Origin: Anatilimnocola floriformis
GTDB lineage: Bacteria; Planctomycetota; Planctomycetia; Pirellulales; Pirellulaceae
Length of the DNA: 64,000 nucleotides
Assembly: GCF_024256385.1 (NCBI RefSeq)
Contig: NZ_JAMLFW010000001.1
Span: 2,790,001-2,854,000, forward strand
Reading direction: 5' to 3'
Position 1 is the first letter of the stretch, and every line of letters starts with the position of its first letter. Positions 27,271 to 34,475 of this stretch are shown here, in pieces. The translations under genes were made by a program, and so were the position numbers. The notes beneath the pieces were generated by a model, which saw only the letters and a list, made by a program, of their open reading frames with translations, was not told where the DNA came from and did no database searches.

Positions 27271-28404
27271 CTAATTGGGAAAGGGGCTCGGCAGCTCTTC
27301 TTCAAACGACACGAAGGATTGCGTTCCTTCGATGGCGTCACTGTACTTGCCGTCGTGCCCCGCGCCGCCGTTCCAGAGCGAATAGACGGCGTCGACATCG
27401 CGCGCATACAGCGTGTCGTCGCCGCCATTGAGCGCGACGTTGATGAACGCCGACTTGAGCCGCATCGCGTAGACCGTGTCGTCACCCGCGCCCGACGAGA
27501 TCTGGATTCTGCCGGGCAAGTTCGGCAGCAGGCCCAACAGCGGAAATGCCGCCGTAAGTTCGGGGCTGTTGCCTGTCGAGACCTCGTCGAGAAATACCAG
27601 ATCCTTGCCGCCATTCGTGTTGATCGACAGATTGGTGGCCACCTGCGTACCAGTCGCCGAAACGTTGTCGTCACCGTCGCCGGCAGTCACTGCGAACGAA
27701 CCCCATAGGTTCGAGAACGTTGAAAGGCGATTCGCTCCGCCGCCCAGCGAAACATTCCCGATCGCAACCTTATTGACCGACAGGACCATCTCATCGTCAT
27801 CGGTCATGCCACCGGTTGTGGTATCCGGCCCGGTGTCAATCGTCAGGATCTGCGCTTTCAATCCGCCGATCTGCAGATTGTCGTTGCCAGCGCCGGAACG
27901 CACCGTGATCGCCGCAGCCGAGCTGTTGCCGACGACGATGTAGTCATCGAGCGCACCGGCAACATCCGTGGCCGCGGTCGGCGATGTGTCGACCGTGATC
28001 GACGCAGCAGGAAGCGATTGCGTACCGTCCCAACCGCCATCGATCGCCACAAGGATTTGATTCGCGCCGGTGCCGCCGTTCACTCGAGTTGAGCCCGGGA
28101 TATGCGCCTGCGCTCCAGGAAACGGCAGGTTCGTTTGCGCGCCGATGCGCACTTCATCATTACCATCTCCCATGTTTACGGTGAGATTGCGAATGTTCAA
28201 ATCGGTTGCGGGGCCGGTAATCACTTCGCCATCGTTGGCGATGATGTTGAACAGCCCGTTCGGTTGTTGATAGATCGAGATGTTGTTGCCGGCAGCATCT
28301 CCAGTGACCGTTACGTTGCCCCCCGACAACGAAACCGTCACGTTTCCAGCCAACACTTGCCGTTGCTCCAAGTTTTCCACTTGCAAGAATCGAGAACGTC
28401 GCAT
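27271..28404 (-). CDS. Secreted LEPR-XLL-type beta-repeat protein
   Basis: 377-residue predicted exported protein. The N-terminus MRRSRFLQVENLEQRQVLAG is a LEPR-XLL-like leader. The rest is acidic and Gly/Asp/Asn-rich with repeated strands such as MGDGNDEVRIG, RSGAGNDNLQIGG, TAGDGDDNVSA, SGAGDDTVYA and NGGDDTLYARD, resembling degenerate RTX-like calcium turns in a beta solenoid. The ATG at 28404 was preferred to the ATG at 28506 because the motif then sits at the very start, and GAGAAAGG precedes it. Its function is probably structural or surface related. It converges with the AhpD-like gene. Confidence 0.8.
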   Translation of the reverse strand: MRRSRFLQVENLEQRQVLAGNVTVSLSGGNVTVTGDAAGNNISIYQQPNGLFNIIANDGEVITGPATDLNIRNLTVNMGDGNDEVRIGAQTNLPFPGAQAHIPGSTRVNGGTGANQILVAIDGGWDGTQSLPAASITVDTSPTAATDVAGALDDYIVVGNSSAAAITVRSGAGNDNLQIGGLKAQILTIDTGPDTTTGGMTDDDEMVLSVNKVAIGNVSLGGGANRLSTFSNLWGSFAVTAGDGDDNVSATGTQVATNLSINTNGGKDLVFLDEVSTGNSPELTAAFPLLGLLPNLPGRIQISSGAGDDTVYAMRLKSAFINVALNGGDDTLYARDVDAVYSLWNGGAGHDGKYSDAIEGTQSFVSFEEELPSPFPN

Positions 28405-29017
28405 GGAAGAGGCCTTTCTCTGTAAGAACCGAACAATGCAGAAACACTGCATGGCAGGACCAGTAGATTGGCAGGACGAAAGTTCGATCCTAGAACAAGT
28501 GGGCAACCGGCTGACAACCGTACGACAACATGTCCATCAATACATCAAAATCCGTGCTGACATGTATTGGTGCAAGACTACTATCAATTCAACACAGCAG
28601 CTAACGCTTAAGCTTATGTTTTGCGGTAATCATTCACGCCAGCGATGCTGTTGCGGCGGGCGACGAAATGGCGAGCCTCCTGCGAGCCGTGGTGCAGTGG
28701 CCAACAATTTTGGAACAACCTGAACCCCCCTTTCATACCCCCAGAATATAACAGGTGATGCGAAAGGCAATTTCATCCACAAGTCATTTCCAGGCAATAT
28801 CTTAGGACAAAAATCGGCTGCAATATCGGGGCTCCAATATCACACTTTATCACCATTGAGCGGAGCGGTCGCAACTGAGTTCGAACAGACAACGCCTGCT
28901 CGTTTCGCTTCCACTTCCGCGACTAGCGTAAACGTGAACCTATCACCCAGCTCAATATAGACACACCAGCGCGGACAACTTAGGTCCGGCATAATTCTGG
29001 GATCTGGAATCTGGAAT
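28405..29017. other. 613-bp stretch with no supported gene
   Basis: Contains the presumed promoter region of the LEPR-XLL gene. Base composition is clearly more AT-rich than the neighbours. Short ORFs here have no plausible start sites or protein-like composition. A short direct repeat (ATCTGGA twice, near 29000) is the only pattern seen. Confidence 0.5.
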
Positions 29018-29941
29018 TTATGTAGAGAGCAGGCTGGGCGGCAGAACCCAAACGCGAGAAGGCTCTTCGCCCCGCCCTTCGAACGTGCAGATATATCGTT
29101 TGAGTTTGAGCGAGTCGCTGGCGTACCAATTCAGAAATGCCTGCGCCCGTTCGGAAATTCCTGGAAGTTTTAGCGCAACTTCGGGCAGGTCGACATACTC
29201 GCGCTTGATCGCCGTAATCACTTCACAGGTCGCCCCGCACATCAAATCGGGAACTGCCACGAGGTCTTCTTGAAGTAACTGTTCCGCGCCATCTTTCGTC
29301 GTGTTGTAGCGCACCTCTCCGATCGGATGAGGCTGAAAGAGGCGAAGCAGCGCGTTGAATAGCCGAGTCGTGTCGCTTTCGATCGAAGCGTTGGCGAAAA
29401 CGGGGTCTTCATCAGACAACCAGTGAATCGCCTGGCCCGGGTTCGACAATCCCGCGACCAGCAAAGCCGTGCAGGAGGCGACGCGGAACATGTTCTCGAA
29501 GGTTTGCGGCTTCCAGTTCGCGGTTAGCCCCAATGTTTCTCGAAAACGAGTTGCTCCTTCGGCTGGCAGTTGGAATGCCGAGTCTCGATGATACGCCAAC
29601 GTGATGGCCAGGCCGTTGATCTGACTTGCGGCTTCCAAAAAGGGAAAGAACGCAGCTTCGCGTTGTTTGTCGCCGGGGAGTTTTTTCCAACTCATGCTCC
29701 GCAGATCACGCAGGTATCGTTGCCGCACCGCATTGCGCTGCTGGTACCAATCGCCCATGCTCGCCGGGTCGGCCAGCAAGAGCCCCACGGTCTGAAAATC
29801 CGACTTGGAATTATCAAAGCTGTAGTCGGTCGCAACCCACAGCATGTCGCCAGTGAATGTCGGCAGCGGAACCTGCTGCAGCAAGCTTTCCAACGACGCC
29901 ATCCAGGGGATAACGACGTTTCGCAGCGGTTTCCAACTCAT
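29018..29941 (-). CDS. Conserved-looking hypothetical protein
   Basis: 307-residue cytoplasmic protein with no signal peptide or membrane segment. The composition is normal for a folded alpha/beta protein, with many aromatic residues in the first half (PTFTGDMLWVATDYSFDNSK, DWYQQRNAVRQRYLRDLRSM). The start includes GDMLWVATDYSF, which recalls the first strand of an RNase H-like or DUF3800-type fold with acidic residues, but the alignment is not secure. The ATG at 29941 is preceded by CGGAGC, supporting translation. It is divergent from the small exported gene at 30147. Function unknown. Confidence 0.7.
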   Translation of the reverse strand: MSWKPLRNVVIPWMASLESLLQQVPLPTFTGDMLWVATDYSFDNSKSDFQTVGLLLADPASMGDWYQQRNAVRQRYLRDLRSMSWKKLPGDKQREAAFFPFLEAASQINGLAITLAYHRDSAFQLPAEGATRFRETLGLTANWKPQTFENMFRVASCTALLVAGLSNPGQAIHWLSDEDPVFANASIESDTTRLFNALLRLFQPHPIGEVRYNTTKDGAEQLLQEDLVAVPDLMCGATCEVITAIKREYVDLPEVALKLPGISERAQAFLNWYASDSLKLKRYICTFEGRGEEPSRVWVLPPSLLST

Positions 29942-30146
29942 CGATAGCTCCGTTCATCCCGTTCCTGGCAACGAGCCAGATTCTTTGCTCCATCGTACTC
30001 GCAGCCAGCGCCGGGTTGTTCGTCGGCAAACGCAATCCTTGCCAATCGCATTCTGCCTGCGGTACGATCACGCAGATATTCTGCTCCCATCCACAGCCAA
30101 AGGCAGCCAGTTGGTACCGGAGCGTTCCAGTCACAGGGGAACGTCA

Positions 30147-30575
30147 ATGGCTCGCACTTTGATCGGCTTGGTCGCTATCTGCACTCTATTTATCGCCGTC
30201 TGCACCGCACACGCTGCCGGACCGAAAGCTCCCGAGGGAGAATGGTCCGTGCAACTCAAGCCCGCACCGGGCAACAGCCTCAAGGGGACGACCGAAGCCT
30301 ATCCGGACACGATCACGATCAAGGACGGAAAACTCAGCACCGAGGTCAACACCAAGTACGGCTTCGATCCGGTCGAGTGTACGGTGAAAGTTCAAAAGGG
30401 AAAGACGCTGGTCCTTGCTCTGCTGAACGACGAAAAGCACGGCAAGAGCGAATACCAACTCACCTTCAGTGGCAAAGACGGCAAGGAAGTAGTCGGCCAG
30501 ATGCGCTGGGGCAAGCAAGGCGAAGACGGCAAGCCGAAGTATGCGGAGTACAGCTTGATGGGGACGAAGAAGTAG
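30147..30575 (+). CDS. Small exported hypothetical protein
   Basis: 142 residues. A clear signal peptide (LIGLVAICTLFIAVCTAHAA) is followed by a lysine-rich beta domain with EGEWSVQLKP, YPDTITIKDGKLST and GKSEYQLTFSGKDGKE. This resembles small planctomycete periplasmic lipocalin-like or TIGR03067-like proteins. AGGGGAACG precedes the ATG at 30147; the longer in-frame reading from 29844 is not credible. It is the last intact chromosomal gene before the tRNA-Ala island. Function unknown. Confidence 0.75.
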   Translation: MARTLIGLVAICTLFIAVCTAHAAGPKAPEGEWSVQLKPAPGNSLKGTTEAYPDTITIKDGKLSTEVNTKYGFDPVECTVKVQKGKTLVLALLNDEKHGKSEYQLTFSGKDGKEVVGQMRWGKQGEDGKPKYAEYSLMGTKK

Positions 30576-30688
30576 CTCTTCGGAATAGTCACGCTTCGGG
30601 AATAGTCGCGTCTTTGCCTCTGCAAAGGCGAACCTTTCCCTTCTTCCGTCACTCACTAGCGTGTGCTATAGTTGAGCGCACAACCGTT

Positions 30689-30727
30689 GGGGCGGTAGCT
30701 CAGTTGGGAGAGCGCTGCGTTCGCAAT
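30689..30727 (+). pseudogene. 5' half of a tRNA-Ala(CGC) gene, truncated in the anticodon arm
   Basis: GGGGCGG, TA, GCTC-AGTTGGGA-GAGC, then CTGCG and the loop TTCGCAA follow standard tRNA geometry up to the anticodon loop. After CAATG the sequence turns into TGTACAG repeat material, so the 3' anticodon strand, T-arm and acceptor are missing. A TATAGT -10-like box at 30667-30672 keeps the proper distance, so the piece looks like an original promoter and 5' end rather than a copied fragment. Confidence 0.8.
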
Positions 30728-30793
30728 GAAATCTGTACAGATTCCAAAGTGAATTCCACACCGTGAATCATGCGGTGAACTCAACACCGGGGT

Positions 30794-30893
30794 TGTACAG
30801 ATTGCCTTTGTACAGATTGCCTTTGTACAGATTGCCTTTGTACAGATTGCCTTTGTACAGATTGCCTTTGTACAGATTGCCTTTGTACAGATT
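30794..30893. repeat. 15-bp minisatellite, six full copies plus a partial
   Basis: The unit TGTACAGATTGCCTT occurs exactly at 30794, 30809, 30824, 30839, 30854 and 30869, then TGTACAGATT at 30884. A related palindrome AATCTGTACAGATT lies at 30730-30743 beside the broken tRNA. An ORF across it would read (LYRLP)n and is not a gene. Confidence 0.97.
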
Positions 30894-30919
30894 CCAGTAC
30901 AGAATCAGGAATGAAGTTT

Positions 30920-30992
30920 GGGCGTGTAGCTCATTTGGGAGAGCATCCGGTTCGCAATCGGAAGGTAGTGGGTTCGACCCCCATCACGTCCA
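30920..30992 (+). tRNA. tRNA-Ala (anticodon CGC)
   Basis: Complete 73-nt cloverleaf: acceptor GGGCGTG/CACGTCC with the alanine-specific G3-T70 wobble, D-arm GCTC/GAGC, anticodon arm TCCGG-TTCGCAA-TCGGA with CGC at 34-36, and T-arm GTGGG-TTCGACC-CCCAT. The discriminator is A and CCA is not encoded. It shares the anticodon of the truncated tRNA 230 bp upstream but differs in the stems. Confidence 0.93.
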
Positions 30993-30997
30993 CTTTG

Positions 30998-31026
30998 AAA
31001 GCCACGGTAAACACCGTGGCTTTTTT
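30998..31026 (+). terminator. Intrinsic terminator of tRNA-Ala
   Basis: GCCACGGT-AAAC-ACCGTGGC followed by TTTTTT; the A-run before the stem extends pairing by three. It starts 6 bp after the tRNA. Confidence 0.93.
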
Positions 31027-31201
31027 CGTTGGCTTCCCCCGCTAGGGTTGTCCAGAAATCCGGCTGCTTTGGAATCTGCGTGAACATTCCGATGCACCTG
31101 CTATTGGCGTTTCCAAGGGATGCGGAAACCATGAAAGGGCGAACTAACGGACACCGGCCAGTGTGGCGTGTTGTTCATCTTCCCGCCCCTGGAGAGTTCG
31201 C

Positions 31202-31504
31202 ATGGCCAAGTACGTCTCAGAGAAACCAAAGCACGCAGTCACCATCCACACCTACAAAGAGTTCCGGGAAGACGTTCGCCGGTTCGCCGATGGGAAGTTC
31301 AACTTCCTGATTGTCATCGGCACCGCAGGGCTAGGGAAAACGGAAACTGTCAAGGAGCAGGTAGAGGACTACGTGGAATTCTCCGGTGGTTGCCGGGTGG
31401 AATGCCACACTAAGATTCAAGTCGCCCGGATCTACCGAACCGCCAAGGAAGGAATCATATCTATCGCCGAGCCTGCTCACCGGAGCAGTCGCCTTGCTGT
31501 TTGA
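31202..31504 (+). pseudogene. Truncated P-loop ATPase of mobile-element type
   Basis: The 100-residue reading from the ATG at 31202 begins MAKYVSEKPK, has VTIHTYKEFREDVRRFADGK, then Walker A GTAGLGKT in a hydrophobic strand (LIVIGTAGLGKTETVKEQV). It resembles AAA ATPases of about 250-300 residues carried by planctomycete mobile elements. The expected Walker B and sensor regions are missing: after about residue 75 the sequence loses similarity and stops at 31504. It is probably non-functional. The 189 bp that follow hold short ORFs on both strands with no convincing identity. Confidence 0.65.
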
Positions 31505-31693
31505 TTCGCTCATGCCGGGGTCAAGCAATGACAAGACGATGGGCGAACCACCACCAACTGGCACGAATGAGAAAGTAAAACCTAAACCAATTCTGTCTGA
31601 TACCGACATGTTGCTCCTTATACGTTGTTACGTTTAGTTATGTATGATCGTGACATCCAAACTGCAAACATGACTCCCGCCATCGGGCTGCAC

Positions 31694-32308
31694 TTATTTA
31701 GCAATCCGTTGTGATATTTCTTTCCAACGGTCTATCTGTTGTCGAGTTCTTTCCGCTGCGTCTACTTCCGCACGCAGCAACAATTCAGCCGAAGTGCCGG
31801 GATAGCATGGCTGAAACACCGGGCCAAGTTCATAGAGTTGTGTGGCTTTGGTCAACGTCCTGATATATTTGTCACCATCCCGCTTTACAATGGAGCGGAC
31901 CATAGCTTTAAAGCTGGAGCCTTTGAGTTTTCCACGCCGCTGATATTGCACTGCTTTGACATGGTCAACGTAGGTTGGATCAATTGGAATCGAGTAATGG
32001 ATTCCTTTTGGATCTTTCCTGAGAAAGAGCGTGGCATCCTTAGTTTCGCCGAGTTGCCAATCTTTGTTGTGGTCAACCCATGAAACAACATTATCACCAC
32101 GCAGAAGACATTCATCGAATGAGTCCGCATTCACCCTTTCATAGCAGTTGCCGCCAAGATGATATTCGGAGCCGGGGTTAGCTTTGTCATAGAACAAGAC
32201 TGCGTAACCTTCGATGAATTGCTTCTCTCCTTCGGAGCGAAGGATAGGTGTCTCTTCCGTTGTCAACCACTTTAGGGCAGCTGATTCATTATTGATGTCG
32301 TATCCCAT
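31694..32308 (-). CDS. HK97-family prohead protease
   Basis: Phage capsid maturation serine protease, 204 residues. The N-terminal strand EGEKQFIEGYAVLFYDKANP is the family opening. The catalytic His is seen in VVSWVDHNKDWQLG and the Ser in GKLKGSSFKAM, with the typical spacing between them. The C-terminus becomes helical and charged (AEVDAAERTRQQIDRW), as in the scaffold tail. It overlaps the portal remnant upstream by 37 bp. The ORF itself looks intact, but no capsid, terminase or tail genes are near, so it is a prophage relic. Confidence 0.82.
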   Translation of the reverse strand: MGYDINNESAALKWLTTEETPILRSEGEKQFIEGYAVLFYDKANPGSEYHLGGNCYERVNADSFDECLLRGDNVVSWVDHNKDWQLGETKDATLFLRKDPKGIHYSIPIDPTYVDHVKAVQYQRRGKLKGSSFKAMVRSIVKRDGDKYIRTLTKATQLYELGPVFQPCYPGTSAELLLRAEVDAAERTRQQIDRWKEISQRIAK

Positions 32309-32889
32309 TTCTCGATTACCTCTTTGCGTTGCTCAGGCAAAACCGCTTTGACTTCCGCTTGCAATGTATTTAGTTGCGTGATGGTTTCTTCTACGTTGAA
32401 TGTTGGCAATGACTCCCTGATGACTGCTTCGTGTTCTGACAAGTCGGTGTTGCCTGCTTCAATCGCTTTGACAATCCTTCGTTGCAAACGTTGCAACGTC
32501 GCTAGCAAGAGTTGCTTGGCTTTGTGATTGGCTTCCTGGAGATCGGCCACCGGAACCGGGTCAGCGCCGTAGAACGTTGGTGATGGTTCTACTGGTTCGC
32601 TACGTTGGACATCTTCCGCTTGACTTCCATCCTGGGCAGGATCACTTCCAACCACCGGGGCCGGAGAAGCTGGAGCCGGTTCCGGTTCGTCGGTGGATTC
32701 GCCAAGCTTGTAACGCATTTCCAGATAGTTGATGGCCCCTTGCTTCCATTCGTTGATGACGGTCGATCTGAATTCCGGGTTGTTGGTAAACATGCTGCTG
32801 CGGTCAAACTCGATTGAGTGCGTGTCAGGATCATCCACCAGCTTGAGCGTGAGTTCGGTTTGCTTCCACAGTCCAGAACGTCGGCTCAC
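32272..32889 (-). pseudogene. C-terminal fragment of an HK97-type portal protein
   Basis: 205 residues with EFDRSSMFTNNPEFRSTV and EWKQGAINYLEMRYKLG, which resemble the portal segment where the protein binds its turret and the chain enters the NEIR-like helix. A Pro/Ala/Ser-rich linker and a glutamine-rich helical tail follow. The N-terminal 350 or so residues of a normal portal are absent. The upstream DNA belongs to an unrelated ORF in another frame. Gene order (portal then protease) is that of HK97-type phages. It is a relic created by a deletion or recombination near 32870-32885. Confidence 0.7.
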
Positions 32890-33265
32890 CGTTCATTGAA
32901 GCAATCTCCGAAAACGAGTGACTGGCAATCACAGGAACAATTGCGCACGGGTTCCCGACTAGGCGAGTGAGGGCAGCAAACCACCAAACCGTATTCAGTC
33001 GGTCGAACCACTCGCTCGGCTTGAACTCAACCGGCACGAACAATTCCGCCGCCACGTCGATACTCAACCCGCCGCTGACAGCTTTCCAAGGCGCAGGATG
33101 ATATCCGCCCGGCGGGGCCGGAGCAAAAGCAGCCATGAAGGGCGCGAAAACATGGCAGTAGGTTCGCCGCAATACGATTCCTTCACCAAAGTCGAATTCG
33201 TCCGAGGGCAAGTCGACGCCAGCGATTCCTGCATGAAGCGGTGATTCTAGCGGGTCAATACTCAT
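32831..33265 (-). CDS. Unknown ORF, probably truncated, divergent from the HEPN gene
   Basis: 144 residues without a signal peptide. It has an ordered, hydrophobic, conserved-looking composition (EFDFGEGIVLRRTYCHVFAPFM, WFDRLNTVWWFAALTRLVGN, PVIASHSFSEIAS) with many aromatic residues. Its last 20 residues overlap the portal remnant in a different frame and look like run-out sequence, so the natural C-terminus was probably lost at the junction near 32880. The start at 33265 is 137 bp from the divergent HEPN gene, and the two may share a promoter region. I do not recognise the family. Confidence 0.5.
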   Translation of the reverse strand: MSIDPLESPLHAGIAGVDLPSDEFDFGEGIVLRRTYCHVFAPFMAAFAPAPPGGYHPAPWKAVSGGLSIDVAAELFVPVEFKPSEWFDRLNTVWWFAALTRLVGNPCAIVPVIASHSFSEIASMNGEPTFWTVEANRTHAQAGG

Positions 33266-33402
33266 TCGATTCCCTTGCTATCTATCCAAGAAAGTAACGA
33301 ACAGCCTAGCAAAGGTTCGCGCCGCAGGTATCTTGGTTGCTCGCGAACTTATTGCCGGACAATCGCGTCGTTGACTTATCAACCCAAGCGAGCAACCTGC
33401 CA

Positions 33403-34416
33403 ATGACCGACACGCCTGCCGAATGGAAATACGAACCAGTCCCACCAGCAACCACGCCGCTCTATCGAATGCTGTGGCAGCTGGAAACTTGGTTCCGAAC
33501 GATGGCCTACGTTGAGTTGAAGGCAGCGCGCATCGATTGGGAAACGCCGATCAAATCAAAGGTCAGCAAGTGGCCGCCCAAGTCGCTTTCAAGCGACAAG
33601 ACTCTTCACCACATGGCCACGTCGCATCAAGAGGGTATCTCTTATTTGACGTTTGGAGAAATTTGGTCCGTAATGTCCGACCCGGCAAATTGGCCGTTAT
33701 TCGAGCCATATTTCCCGCCGGAGAAAAATACAGTCGTTCGTATGGAAGAGGTGAAAACGATTCGTAATCGCATTGCACATTTCCGCGAGCCTCACCGGAA
33801 CGATGTAAAGCGTCTTGCACTCTTCATGGAAGATATGGAGGACGGTATCAAGCGGTTCTGCTGCCGATATTGCGAAGGCAAGCATCCGCGAGACCACGCT
33901 GACGAACCTATCTTTGAGAAGTTAAAAGCGGCTTGGCCCAAGATTGGCTATGGCATCGAAATGCTGACTCCGGCGGATTGGCTGTATGAACCCGGACACC
34001 TCCGGGACAATCCGCATATGAACGCAACCTTGCAACTACTGACGCACAAGAACTACGCCAAGGGTTCACTGCAGGGGGTGGCCTACAAGCTCACGTTTAG
34101 TCCCAACCGAGCGAAGCAGTTTGACGTGGGCCAGTTCATTCTCAGAACGCAAAAGCACCACAAGAACATCATTCACATTTTGTTGGCGGGCAACTCTCAC
34201 CCGCCAGCTGTAACCATCCCGGCAATACATGGAGTCGATGCGACTGTGGAGCTAATCGGAGAGTTCCTCAGCGCGGCGCTCAATTCGCAGCATGGTGATG
34301 GCAGGAGTTTGGACCGGGATTCACTCAACTGGCCCGAATACATTCTGTGGCCCGAGCATATGCTGACATTTTTCAGCGACGAAATACGAGAACCGATCCT
34401 GCTGATTGATGGCTAG
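33403..34416 (+). CDS. HEPN-motif protein, possible RNase or defence gene
   Basis: 337-residue cytoplasmic protein. The first 165 residues form a helical bundle with the HEPN signature RNRIAHFREPH (R-N-x3-H, the catalytic R and H of HEPN ribonucleases) after TVVRMEEVKT. A cysteine pair follows (RFCCRYCEGKH). The C-terminal half (about 185-337) is a separate domain not recognised, with GVAYKLTFSP, HKNIIHILLAGN and a hydrophobic end. HEPN genes in mobile islands usually encode toxin or abortive-infection RNases. The ATG at 33403 was chosen over the one at 33337 because the upstream 22 residues look non-coding. A terminator follows. The role is inferred. Confidence 0.7.
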   Translation: MTDTPAEWKYEPVPPATTPLYRMLWQLETWFRTMAYVELKAARIDWETPIKSKVSKWPPKSLSSDKTLHHMATSHQEGISYLTFGEIWSVMSDPANWPLFEPYFPPEKNTVVRMEEVKTIRNRIAHFREPHRNDVKRLALFMEDMEDGIKRFCCRYCEGKHPRDHADEPIFEKLKAAWPKIGYGIEMLTPADWLYEPGHLRDNPHMNATLQLLTHKNYAKGSLQGVAYKLTFSPNRAKQFDVGQFILRTQKHHKNIIHILLAGNSHPPAVTIPAIHGVDATVELIGEFLSAALNSQHGDGRSLDRDSLNWPEYILWPEHMLTFFSDEIREPILLIDG

Positions 34417-34421
34417 ACCAG

Positions 34422-34447
34422 GGCCGGCGAATTTACCGGCCGCTTTT
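34422..34447 (+). terminator. Intrinsic terminator after the HEPN gene
   Basis: GGCCGG-CGAATTTA-CCGGCC followed by GCTTTTATT, six bases past the stop. It lies between the HEPN gene and the convergent BBP7 gene. Confidence 0.75.
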
Positions 34448-34475
34448 ATTCAGCAGTTTCTATTTCGCGATACAA

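Larger units (their letters stand above)
30728..34420. mobile_element. Decayed integrative island at a tRNA-Ala gene
   Basis: The interval begins inside the truncated tRNA and ends near the terminator before the BBP7 gene. Its content differs from the flanks: a minisatellite, a second tRNA-Ala, a truncated P-loop ATPase, an HK97-type prohead protease, a portal C-terminal remnant, a truncated unknown ORF and a HEPN-motif gene. No integrase is present and the right boundary was not found as a duplicated tRNA end, so it is called degraded. Confidence 0.65.

Noticed and set aside
30794-30893. CRISPR array
   Set aside because: The repeats are contiguous 15-bp units without spacers and there are no cas genes.
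30763-31083. Open frame with repeated LYRLP residues
   Set aside because: It is the translation of the 15-bp minisatellite and runs into the tRNA-Ala gene.
31331-31637. Two overlapping small frames on both strands after the ATPase fragment
   Set aside because: Neither shows a ribosome site or family match, and both overlap the truncated ATPase or its run-out.
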